Positions 1 to 7,231 of a DNA stretch of 8,515 nt are shown in pieces. Below the pieces are notes generated by a model. The model did no database searches, was not told the origin of the DNA, and saw only the letters and a program-made list of their open reading frames with translations. Numbering within the stretch: position 1 is the stretch's first letter; each line of letters starts with the position of its first letter. The stretch is taken from positions 4,279 through 12,793 of the forward strand of contig VBMM01000054.1 of the NCBI GenBank assembly GCA_005878415.1, in the 5' to 3' direction. The translations under genes were made by a program, and so were the position numbers. Source of the DNA: Methanobacteriota archaeon (GTDB lineage Archaea > Thermoplasmatota > Thermoplasmata > RBG-16-68-12).

Positions 1-2991
1 AAGGTGCGGGCCCTCGCGCGCGACGCGCACGAGGCGGTGCGGGAAGCGGCCCTCCTGAAGTCCGTTCAGGACGCGTTCGCGAGCCTGCGACTCGACGCGG
101 AGGACCTCCGAAAGCTCGGCGCGGAAGCGAGCGAGTTCGAGACGACCTTGGTCGACCTGACACGGGCGCTCGAAGACCACGACCTCCCGAATGCTCGACG
201 ACTCGTCGTCCGCGCGCGGCGCACCGCGGAATCCGCGCGAGACGCCCACCATCGCTCGATCATGGAGCAGTCCCTGCAGATCATCCTGGCGAATGCGGCC
301 CGGGGCCTCGACCCTGCGCTGGCGCGCCAGCTCCTCCGCGAGGTCGACGATGCGATCTCGCTCGGTCGGCGGGTCGACATGCAGGCGATCATCGACAATC
401 GCATGGCCGACGCCGACGCCCAGACGGAGGCCCGCCTGAACGAGCACGTGCTGCGGGCCCGGGACGACATCGTCGGATTGCGGCAGGCCGGCCAGAACGA
501 CACCGTGTCTCTCGAGGGCAAGCTCGCGGACGTCGCGATCGCGGTCCAGGAGCACCGGTTCCTCCAGGCCGACGCGCTCCTCGACGGAATCGAGCACGAC
601 ATTCATGCGACGCGAGAGCTGCTGCGCAGCGCCGCCGCGGAGGTGCTCGGCGAAGCGCGCGGCGTCGTCACGCTCGCGAAAGCCGACGGCGTGCCGGTCG
701 ATCCGGCGGCCCGGATGCTCCAGGACGCCGAGACGGCGTACACGGAAGCGCGGTACGGCGACACGCTGTACGTCGGCAAGGCGTGCATCTCCGAGGTCGA
801 AGAACTTAAGCGGACCGCGCACGACTCGAAGCGGAAGACCGACGAAGAGGACGTCCGAACGAAGCAGGAGCGCACGGAGGCGATCCATCGACGGATGGAG
901 GCCGTCCGCGCGGAGATCACAGACCTCGTCGCGAACCATGTCGACCTGGAGAAGGCCATGGAGATCCTCGCGGCCGCGGAACAGGCGATCGAGCGCGGGA
1001 CATTGGGCGAGGCGGAGCACATGGTCGCCTCCGCGGAAGGGATCGTCCACGGCGTCAAGATTACGCTACAGCGGCAGGCACGCGAAGCGTACGAACGCGC
1101 GCTGCGTCTCGCCGACGACGCGACGAAGGAAGGCGTGCCCTCCGGGGACCTGACCCCGATCCTCACGACGATGGAGACCGCCGTGAACGACGTCCGGCCC
1201 GCCGCCGTACTCGAGGCATTCGCGGAGCTCGAGCGGAAGGTCGCGGAGCGCCGCAGGGAGCGGTACCAGGAGGAGCAGCGGCGCACTCTCGAGAAGGCGC
1301 GCGGCGCGGCGACGAAGTTCATCATGGTCAAGAAACTCATCGAGGACCTCCGGAAGGCGGACATCGACATCGCCGGCGCGGAGGAGGGCCTTCGGGCCGC
1401 GGAGCGGGCGCTCGAGAAGCGCAACTTCGACGACGTGGAATCGATCTTGACGAGCCTCGACCGAACCGCGAAGGAGCTGATGGACGAGCTCGTCGCGGCC
1501 TCGCGGAACCTCATCAACCGCGCGGAGAGGAAGATCCACGACGGCCACGAGGCCGGCATGAGCCTCGAGGAGGCCGTCTCACTCCTCGACAAAGCGGAAG
1601 GACACTTCGAGCGAGGCGAGTACGCGGATGCGGTGGAACACGCGCGCGCGGCCGAGCAGAAGGTCGCGGACGGCCTCCATGCCCAGTCGGACGCGAAGGC
1701 GGAGGGGCTCCGCAAAGCCCAGGAAGCCGCCCGCGCCGAACTCGTCGCGATCCGGAAGACGATTCTGGACCTGGCCCGCGCGGACATCTCGATCCTCGGG
1801 GCGGAGCAGGCGCTCGCCCGGGCCGAGACGGCGTTCGAGGCGGGGCACTACCACGACGTCGGGCCTGCGCTCGCGGAGACGCGCGACATGGCCGCCGGCC
1901 TGACGGTCGGCCTCGAGGCGGCCGCGAAAGACCTCGTGCAGTTCGCGCAGTCCGAGATCGACGAGATGCGCGCCAGCGGCCTCGACCCGGGCCGCGCGGA
2001 TCTGGTCCTGCTGAACGCGCGCGAGGCAATCAACGACCGCCGGTTCGTCGAGGCGATCGAGTACAAGAAGGTCATCGAGGACATCCTCGACGAGACGCGA
2101 CGGGTGAAGGAATCCGAGGCGGCTCGCGATGGCCTCATCGAACTCCGGGCGAAGGTGGACGCGCACGCGAGGCTCGGGGCCGACGTGCGGATGGCCTCGG
2201 AGCTGCTGTCGAAAGCGCAGGCGAAGATCGACGCTGGCGAGCTCCAGGACATCGGGGCGTTCTCGAAGCGGGTCGCCGAGGAGATCGACATGGCGCGCAA
2301 GGCGCACCTCGGCTCCCTCGTGGACGCGTTCGCCCCGATGGTCGTGGAGGGCGTCTCCCTCGGCCTTCACGAGGAGGAGCTGAACGAGTACCGTGCGCAC
2401 GCCGCGGACGCCGCGGAGGCGGATGACCTCGAGGCGGTGTACCGCCTGAAAGGGGACCTCCAGGAGCGGCTGCTCGAAGCGAAGCGACACTCCCTCGAGA
2501 AGCGGTCGATGAGCGAGATCCAGAACCTCGAAGACGTCGTGACCCAGTCGGAGCGGCTCGGCATCCCGGCGGACGACGCGCGGGCCCACCTGGAGAGCGC
2601 CCGCAGCGCGATCGGCGAGGGGAACGTGGACGGCTTCCAGGCCGGCCTCGCGAACGCCCGCGCGGCGCTCGACGAGTCGCGCACCCGCCATTTCATGGAC
2701 AAGTACGAGTCCCGCGTCCACGCCGTCTCGACGATGATCGCGAACGCGAAGCGGCTCGCATCCAGATCCAGAACTTCATCAAGAACCGCTACCCGAACCT
2801 GGCGCTCCGCCTACCTACGGCGGGGCTGCAGGCGGGCGAGTGGAACCAATATCTGCTGGAGGTCGAGAACCGCGGCAAGCTGCCGGCCCGGAACGTGCAT
2901 ATCGAGTTCTCCGGGGACATCGAGTCGAAGGGCGTCCAGACGATCCCCGAGATCGGCGTGGGCGAGTCCGTGCCCGTGCGGGTCGGATTGA
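1..2991 (+). CDS. Giant helical-repeat protein, N-terminal part (5' partial; frameshifted near 2760)
   Basis: The frame is already open at the first codon of the window, so the gene begins upstream and the GTG at 4 need not be its start. About 919 residues are authentic, up to about 2760. The reading then turns into Arg/Ser-rich noise before a stop at 2991, while homologous sequence resumes in another frame. The protein is strongly helical, rich in Ala, Glu, Arg and Asp, with no signal peptide or membrane segment visible. It is built from about thirteen degenerate units of 63-82 residues. Each has a helix, a short turn such as KADIDIAGAE or GLDPGRAD, then an 'AExAixxgxy' helix followed by a third helix; clear examples are near residues 320-350, 455-495, 525-558, 600-636, 667-700 and 733-765. 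This suggests a cytoplasmic coiled-coil or alpha-solenoid scaffold. I do not recognise a named family. It belongs with the segment from 2760 to 6053 as one gene. Confidence 0.8.
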   Translation, partial: KVRALARDAHEAVREAALLKSVQDAFASLRLDAEDLRKLGAEASEFETTLVDLTRALEDHDLPNARRLVVRARRTAESARDAHHRSIMEQSLQIILANAARGLDPALARQLLREVDDAISLGRRVDMQAIIDNRMADADAQTEARLNEHVLRARDDIVGLRQAGQNDTVSLEGKLADVAIAVQEHRFLQADALLDGIEHDIHATRELLRSAAAEVLGEARGVVTLAKADGVPVDPAARMLQDAETAYTEARYGDTLYVGKACISEVEELKRTAHDSKRKTDEEDVRTKQERTEAIHRRMEAVRAEITDLVANHVDLEKAMEILAAAEQAIERGTLGEAEHMVASAEGIVHGVKITLQRQAREAYERALRLADDATKEGVPSGDLTPILTTMETAVNDVRPAAVLEAFAELERKVAERRRERYQEEQRRTLEKARGAATKFIMVKKLIEDLRKADIDIAGAEEGLRAAERALEKRNFDDVESILTSLDRTAKELMDELVAASRNLINRAERKIHDGHEAGMSLEEAVSLLDKAEGHFERGEYADAVEHARAAEQKVADGLHAQSDAKAEGLRKAQEAARAELVAIRKTILDLARADISILGAEQALARAETAFEAGHYHDVGPALAETRDMAAGLTVGLEAAAKDLVQFAQSEIDEMRASGLDPGRADLVLLNAREAINDRRFVEAIEYKKVIEDILDETRRVKESEAARDGLIELRAKVDAHARLGADVRMASELLSKAQAKIDAGELQDIGAFSKRVAEEIDMARKAHLGSLVDAFAPMVVEGVSLGLHEEELNEYRAHAADAAEADDLEAVYRLKGDLQERLLEAKRHSLEKRSMSEIQNLEDVVTQSERLGIPADDARAHLESARSAIGEGNVDGFQAGLANARAALDESRTRHFMDKYESRVHAVSTMIANAKRLASRSRTSSRTATRTWRSAYLRRGCRRASGTNICWRSRTAASCRPGTCISSSPGTSSRRASRRSPRSAWASPCPCGSD
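40..2690 (+). repeat. Array of about 13 degenerate protein-level helical repeats
   Basis: Inside the giant protein, the hallmark 'A-E-x-A-[IFL]' helix start recurs near residues 178, 241, 323, 391, 466, 532, 607, 673, 738, 803 and 866, with two weaker units before. The spacing is 63-82 residues. A turn with Gly-x-Asp or Ala-Asp-Ile precedes most copies and a Gly-x-[YFL] turn follows. Three more units lie at about 3708-4289. The copies are divergent, so this is a protein-level repeat and not a recent DNA tandem duplication. Confidence 0.65.
2749..2766 (+). other. Frameshift point in the giant gene
   Basis: Frame 1 reads ...MIANAKRLA up to base 2760. From 2760 frame 3 reads IQIQNFIKNRYPNLALRL, which aligns with GQILKDRYPRLFLE of the second module near 4290-4330. 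One missing base would repair it; for example, a lost g in ctcg(g)catcc would give KRL-G-IQIQ. No X-XXY-YYZ slippery heptamer is visible, so a mutation or a sequencing/assembly error is more likely than programmed frameshifting. Confidence 0.8.
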
Positions 2992-5900
2992 AGCCCAAGG
3001 GAACCGGCTCGCTCCCGATCGCGGTCGGGATCTCGTACCAGAGGCTCTTCGACGAGAACCGCTACGAGGTCCGCGACACGAAGCAGGTCCGCGTCGAGCC
3101 CGAGGCGACGTACCTGGTCGAGGACGTCTTCCTAATCCACTCCGACGGCCGGCTGATCGCGCACCACAGCCGCAAGTTCCGTGAGGAAATCGACGAAGAC
3201 ATCTTCTCCGGGATGCTCACGGTCGTCCAGGACTTCGTCAAGGACTCGTTCAAGTCGCGCACGCGAGTCGGCATGAAGCGACTCGACTTCGGGGATTCGA
3301 AGATTCTCATCGAGCGGTCACCGCACACCTTCATCGCGACGGTCCTGGTCGGGCAGGAGCCGAAGCTCCTTCCGCTCTACATGTTGCAGGTCCTCAAGGA
3401 GGTCGAAGACCGCTACGGCCCCGTGCTCGAGAAGTGGACCGGCCTCTTGCACCAGCTCGAAGGGATCGAGGCGATCATCAAGAAGCTCCTGTTCGTAGCG
3501 AAGGACCCGTCGGCGGACATGGGCGCGCTCTCGGACAGCCCCGTCACGCTGACGGCGCGGGTTATCGAGGCGCTCGGCGCGGAGCAGACGATGGAGGCGA
3601 ACGAGCTCCTGCGGCAGGCGCAATCCACCCTGGAGAGCGACATCCAGCTCGCGTGGCAGTTCATCGAGAAGGCGAAAGCCCAGGCGGACTCGATCCAGAC
3701 GCAACTCCGGGATCGCATGGCGGACGTCCTCACGGCCTCGCGCGACACCGTCGCCGAGATGAAAGGGATCGGCGCGGACACGAGCCAGGCGGAACTCCTG
3801 CTCCGGGAGGCCGAAGAAGCGTTCCACGAGGGCAAGTACGAGCGGGTGCGGGAGATCCAGCAGGGTCTCCACGAGTCCGTCGAACGCCAGAAAGGCGAGC
3901 TCGCGTCCAAGAAGGTCGAGGTCGAGCTCGCGTCCCTGATCAACGACATCCAGATCGCGAAGAGCCAGAACCTCGACGTCCGCGAGGCGGAGTCGTACCT
4001 CACGAAGATCGAGGGGGCCATCCAGAAGAAGAACCCCCGGCAGATGGAGGACTTCCTCCGGCGGGCGAAGGAGTCCCTCGGCCGCCAGCGGCGGCGGACG
4101 GTCCTCGAGAAAGGCCGCGCCGACCTCGCGCGGGTGCAGGCGATCGTCGCCCACGCGAAGGCCGTCAACGTGGACGTCGCGGACGTCCAGGCGCTGCTCC
4201 AGAAGGCCGAAGACGCGTTACGCACCGAGGACCTGAAGGGGCTGGAGCCGCTCATCGACCAGGCGGAGGCGACCGCGAAGGCGCGCGTCGGGCAGATCCT
4301 GAAGGACCGCTACCCGCGGCTCTTCCTCGAGACGAAGAGCCCGGGCCTCCAGGCGAACCGGTGGAGCCGGTTCGAGATGGCGATCACGAACAAGGGGAAC
4401 TGGCCCGCCGAGCACGTGACCCCGATCGTCAGCGGGCCCGTCGAGGTGCAGGGCCTCAAGGTCATCGAGAAGATCGAGCCGAACGAGAAGACGACCTTCG
4501 AGTTCGGCCTCCGGCCGAAGGAGGCGGGGACGATGGACCTCGACTTCGAGGTCCACTACACGCGCCCGCTCGACGAGGGGAAGCACCAGACCACGGACTC
4601 CGCGGTCGTCCGCGTCGAAGAAGAAGGCGGCTACGTGATCGACGACGCCCTCCTGTTCCACTCGACCGGGGCGATCGTGTGCCACGAGGCGCGGGCGTAC
4701 CTGCCGGCGGAGGAGGTCTCCAAAGCGGCGGCGCTCGAGGGACAGGTCAAGACGTTCGTCGCGAAGGCGTTCCCGGAAGGCTCGAAGCCGGTGAAGCGCA
4801 CGACGATTGCCGGCGTGCCGATCGTCGCCCTGCGGGCGCCGCACGCGATCCTCGTCGTGTCGCTCCACGGACGCGAGCCGTCGATCCTCCTCCTCTACCT
4901 GATGCAGGTCCTCCGCGAGATCCATGACGCCTACGGAACGCGCCTCGAGGCGTGGACGGGAGACCCCGCCGAACTCGTCGGGATCCGCGACCTCGTGCGA
5001 AAGGCGCTCTTCGTGACCGACGTCGAGGGCGTCTCCCTCGGGCCGCTCGAGGACTCCACCGTCAGCAAGATCCCGATGATGGTAGAGCGCGGCCTGCTGA
5101 TGGGCGAAGGCGATCAGGACTTCGTCGCGTGGGCCCGGTCCGCGATCGAGGCCCGCGGGTACGAGCAGGGGGTGGCGGTCCTGCAACACGTCTCGGACGC
5201 GACCGTGGGCCCGACCGAGGAGATCGCGAAGCAGATCCGGCAGGCGATCACCGCCTCGAAGGAGGCGGGCACCCTCCAGATCTCGGACGACCAGGTCAAC
5301 ACGTACGTCGAATTCCTTCGGCTCACGCTCGAAGCGGCGTTCCAAGCGAAGCGGCGCGCGGGCATCGAGCGGTACTGGCCCGTCGCGCGAATCGCGGTGA
5401 AGACGGCGGACCAGGCCGGCTACGACGCGGCGAGCGCGTTCCGCAAGGTCATCGTCGGGCAGAGCGGTGCGAAGGAACTGGACCTCGTCCTCCCGACGGA
5501 CACGTGGCGGGGCATGAAGATCGACGTGCAGGTGCACATGCAGTCCGTGAGCGCGTCGTACCGGCTCTGGGCGAGGAAGATCGAGATCCTCCTGCGCTCG
5601 CAGGACGCTTGGAAGATCAAGGCGGGCCTCGACCGCGGCGAGTACTCGGTCGGGATCGAGGGACAGAAGGTCCGGATCGATCCCTCCATGGTGTCATTCG
5701 TCGAATCGGTGCCCGACCACGTCGTCGAGGAGCCGTTCGAAGGCGGCGTCGTGTTCCTCGACACGCGCATGACCAAGGAGCTGATCGCGGAAGGCTACGC
5801 GAAGGAGATCGTCATGCTCGTCAAGGATGCCCGCAAGGACATGCACGTCGCGGAGGACCGGGTCGTCGAGATCGAACTGGTCGCGGCGAAAGGCCTTCGC

Positions 5901-6053
5901 GCGATGTTGCAGCCCTGGAAGGACATGATCCTCCGGGACGCGAACGCGCTCGACCTGACGTTCGTGCAGGAGCCGGCCTCCGATGCATACGTCATCGAAG
6001 CGGGCTTGGGCGAAGAGACGTTCCTCCTCGGCGTCCGTGCCGCGGAGATGTAG
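2760..6053 (+). CDS. Giant modular protein, C-terminal part: duplicated CARDB-like/longin-roadblock-like modules and an IleRS-like tail
   Basis: This frame continues the upstream protein after a one-base shift. Its first possible start, GTG at 2895, lies inside a beta-sandwich domain, so it is not a credible independent start. Order of parts: CARDB-like domain (about 2763-3105), longin/roadblock-like domain beginning VEDVFLIHSDG (about 3114-3494), linker, three helical repeats (about 3708-4289), second CARDB-like domain (about 4290-4622), second longin/roadblock-like domain beginning VIDDALLFHSTG (about 4626-5012), helical linker (5013-5282), and a region resembling the archaeal isoleucyl-tRNA synthetase C-terminus (5283-6050). 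The two module copies align along their length: both have an RYP motif, GLQA, and an LY-x2-QVL-x-E helix ending in WTG. No HIGH or KMSKS signature is visible, so this segment is not itself a synthetase. Roadblock/longin folds often regulate or bind small GTPases; any such role here is inference. Domain names are from pattern recognition. Confidence 0.8.
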   Translation: MQIQNFIKNRYPNLALRLPTAGLQAGEWNQYLLEVENRGKLPARNVHIEFSGDIESKGVQTIPEIGVGESVPVRVGLKPKGTGSLPIAVGISYQRLFDENRYEVRDTKQVRVEPEATYLVEDVFLIHSDGRLIAHHSRKFREEIDEDIFSGMLTVVQDFVKDSFKSRTRVGMKRLDFGDSKILIERSPHTFIATVLVGQEPKLLPLYMLQVLKEVEDRYGPVLEKWTGLLHQLEGIEAIIKKLLFVAKDPSADMGALSDSPVTLTARVIEALGAEQTMEANELLRQAQSTLESDIQLAWQFIEKAKAQADSIQTQLRDRMADVLTASRDTVAEMKGIGADTSQAELLLREAEEAFHEGKYERVREIQQGLHESVERQKGELASKKVEVELASLINDIQIAKSQNLDVREAESYLTKIEGAIQKKNPRQMEDFLRRAKESLGRQRRRTVLEKGRADLARVQAIVAHAKAVNVDVADVQALLQKAEDALRTEDLKGLEPLIDQAEATAKARVGQILKDRYPRLFLETKSPGLQANRWSRFEMAITNKGNWPAEHVTPIVSGPVEVQGLKVIEKIEPNEKTTFEFGLRPKEAGTMDLDFEVHYTRPLDEGKHQTTDSAVVRVEEEGGYVIDDALLFHSTGAIVCHEARAYLPAEEVSKAAALEGQVKTFVAKAFPEGSKPVKRTTIAGVPIVALRAPHAILVVSLHGREPSILLLYLMQVLREIHDAYGTRLEAWTGDPAELVGIRDLVRKALFVTDVEGVSLGPLEDSTVSKIPMMVERGLLMGEGDQDFVAWARSAIEARGYEQGVAVLQHVSDATVGPTEEIAKQIRQAITASKEAGTLQISDDQVNTYVEFLRLTLEAAFQAKRRAGIERYWPVARIAVKTADQAGYDAASAFRKVIVGQSGAKELDLVLPTDTWRGMKIDVQVHMQSVSASYRLWARKIEILLRSQDAWKIKAGLDRGEYSVGIEGQKVRIDPSMVSFVESVPDHVVEEPFEGGVVFLDTRMTKELIAEGYAKEIVMLVKDARKDMHVAEDRVVEIELVAAKGLRAMLQPWKDMILRDANALDLTFVQEPASDAYVIEAGLGEETFLLGVRAAEM
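2763..3494 (+). other. Module copy 1: CARDB-like beta-sandwich plus longin/roadblock-like domain
   Basis: The first half (RYPNLALRL, GLQAGEWNQYLLEVENRG, then alternating strands to QVRVEPEA) has the look of a CARDB-type or other Ig-like sandwich. These domains often begin with a strand containing E-x-x-N-x-G. The second half has VEDVFLIHSDGRLIAHH, then an acidic helix (EDIFSGMLTVVQDFV), a hairpin (RLDFGDSKILIERS), a strand (HTFIATVLVG) and a long C-terminal helix. That beta-alpha-beta order fits a longin/roadblock sensor-type fold. Names are inferred, not searched. Confidence 0.5.
4290..5012 (+). other. Module copy 2: CARDB-like beta-sandwich plus longin/roadblock-like domain
   Basis: This is a diverged repeat of the module at 2763-3494. 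Aligned landmarks are DRYPRLFLE with NRYPNLALR, SPGLQANRW with TAGLQAGEW, EMAITNKGNWPA with LLEVENRGKLPA, VIDDALLFHSTG with VEDVFLIHSDG, LYLMQVLREI with LYMLQVLKEV, and LEAWTG with LEKWTG. The copies are collinear, which points to an internal duplication. The acidic EEIDEDIF segment of copy 1 is replaced by a longer, less acidic LPAEEVSKAA segment, so the two copies may bind different partners. Confidence 0.55.
5283..6050 (+). other. Isoleucyl-tRNA synthetase C-terminal-like domain on the giant protein
   Basis: The last 256 residues follow the order of the end of archaeal and related IleRS enzymes. First comes a helix ending AAFQAKRRAGIERYWPV, like the 'ar.ArqkagiklRWPv' helix that closes the anticodon-binding bundle. 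Then a strand RIAVK and an 'iv-x-Q-s-x-akEldlv' helix (KVIVGQSGAKELDLV). Then a lysine/glycine-containing strand pair (GEYSVGIEGQKVRIDPSMV). Then GGVVFLDTRMTKELIAEGYA followed by KEIV, an 'R-K-d-m-x-v-x-eDRv-x-i' segment (residues about 980-992 of the reading from 2895), and a final helical region. This tail of IleRS is thought to help bind tRNA. The catalytic core is not in the window. Recognition is from memory of the family. Confidence 0.65.
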
Positions 6054-6087
6054 ACGGCGGTTCTAGGACGTTTGCGGGTGGTGGCGT
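6054..6087. other. Short gap between giant gene stop and tnpB 3' end
   Basis: Thirty-four bases separate the convergent stops at 6053 (+) and 6088 (-). There is no oligo-T terminator. The region probably holds the right end of the TnpB element and starts one arm of the hairpin at 6073-6106. Confidence 0.5.
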
Positions 6088-6180
6088 CTATCGGACCACA
6101 TCCGCACCGCACTCCACTCCGCTCGGCTCGTCCCGTGCGCTTGGTCCTCCTCGGACCAAGTCGTAGAGGGGACTCACGAC
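6055..6180 (-). ncRNA. Candidate omega RNA / right-end structure at the tnpB 3' end
   Basis: TnpB elements usually make their guide RNA from the 3' end of tnpB and the right end, on the same strand. Here that region holds three stems. The first is a perfect 8-base-pair hairpin at 6140-6160 (arms 6140-6147 and 6153-6160, 5-base loop). The second is a 5-base-pair stem (6160-6164 with 6176-6180). The third is an 8-base-pair stem with one G-T wobble (6073-6080 with 6099-6106) that overlaps the tnpB stop. Position fits an omega RNA scaffold, but no covariation was tested and the protein is broken. Confidence 0.3.
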
Positions 6181-7231
6181 ATCATGGCGGAGGGCACCGG
6201 GCTGGAACCGTACAGCCCTTGCCAAGGCCTCGTTCGAGGCCAAGGCGGTCTTCAGGATGTTCATGCCCGCGTTGATCTGCCGATCCATTTCCCAGTCGCA
6301 ATGCAGGCACACGAAATCCTGGCCCACCCTATCTCGGCGCCGGGCGCCACACACTGGGCAGGTCTTGCTGGTCCACTGAGGGTTGACTTTGATGACCGGC
6401 ACGCCCGCGAGGGCGGCCTTGTACTCGATCTGACGGTGGATCTCGGAACGGGGCCACGAGGAGAGGCGTCGGTTCATCCTCCGCGAACGGCCGCCGGCGC
6501 CACGGAGGGTGAGGTCCTCGAGGATAATCGCCGCCCTCTTGCGGTTCCCTACCGTGACGAGGGCCTTGCTCACCCGGTGGAGCCGTTGCAACACGCGGTC
6601 CTTCTCCCGCCTCCCTTCCCGGGCGAGCAGACGTCGCAGCACCCGGCGATCACGGGCCTTCTTCTTAGCCAAGAGCTGCCGTCGACGGAAGTGAGTTGCC
6701 TGCACCTGGCGAACGCCGCCGAAGGGCACGCTCAAGAGACGACTCGTTTCGCCGTCCGCTTCTACGCCGTCCAAAGAATCCTCGTTCGTGTCGAGGGCGA
6801 TGGCCGCTGTCGGTTCGTACGGCTCGGGCGTCGACGCATTCCCCGCGGCGGATTGGGATCCGTAACCGGCCGGTGGTGCGATCTAGCCGGTAAGACTGGT
6901 TCTCCGCCCTCAGGAGGAGGCGGCGAATGAACGGGACCGCGGTCCGCTTTCCCTTCCTCACCCGACGCCGATACACTTTTAGGGCGGCCAAGGCAACTTC
7001 AAAGGCGCTAGGGATGTATTGCTTATACACATGGTGTTCCTCGGACAGTCGTCCGTACGCAGTCCTCGCAAGGCGGACCCGGGACCTGATGTCGTCGTGG
7101 AGCGCGATCCGAATCGACTTGTTGACGAGGAGGCGGAACTCGCCGAGCAGGCTAAGGAGCGAGGGAGGTAAATCCCCGGCCGGAAAGGAGAGGCCGCGGA
7201 CCACGCGCGGGCCGGCCATCGACGTTGTCAT
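6088..7231 (-). pseudogene. tnpB: TnpB (IS200/IS605 OrfB, RNA-guided nuclease family), internally deleted and frameshifted
   Basis: Read on the minus strand from ATG at 7231 (MTTSM; ATG at 7219 is an alternative). The N-terminal part (VVRGLSFPAGDLPP, HKQ-type YKQYIPSAFEVAL, RAENQSYRLDRTTGRL) runs to RIPIRRGE near 6843. The reading then shifts frame to PEPYEPTAAIALDTNEDSLDG. RuvC-I Asp is at 6790-6792. The Arg-rich bridging helix region (THFRRRQLLAKKKARD) follows, then RuvC-II Glu in IILEDL at 6517-6519, a zinc ribbon CPVC...CLHC at about 6360-6298, and MDRQINAGMNIL. About 381 codons remain against roughly 400-430 usual. Some 40-45 residues, normally between the RIPIRRG strand and the RuvC-I motif, appear deleted. 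The usual RuvC-III Asp two residues before Asn is Gln here (6277-6279). No TnpA is nearby, so it cannot supply its own transposition. Very likely a non-functional remnant. Confidence 0.88.

Noticed and set aside
603..1787. Long antisense open frames over the giant gene (for example 603-1787, 1579-2721 and 4218-5537, minus strand)
   Set aside because: Their products are Arg/Ser- or Arg/Leu/Asp-rich with no recognisable motifs. They are what high-GC coding DNA gives in its shadow frames, and the plus-strand frame shows clear domains and repeats.
2749..2766. Programmed -1 frameshifting in the giant gene
   Set aside because: There is no slippery heptamer, and one missing base explains the change more simply.
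3434..4927. 497-codon plus-strand open frame overlapping the giant gene
   Set aside because: The product is almost entirely Arg, Gly, Pro, Asp and Ala, a +1 shadow of the real frame, with no hydrophobic core.
6904..6923. Short GC hairpin ccgcc/ggcgg
   Set aside because: It lies inside tnpB coding sequence, has only five pairs, and is expected by chance at this GC content.
6184..6930. Plus-strand open frame over the tnpB 3' half
   Set aside because: The minus strand carries the TnpB RuvC and zinc-ribbon motifs over the same bases; the plus-strand product matches nothing I recognise.
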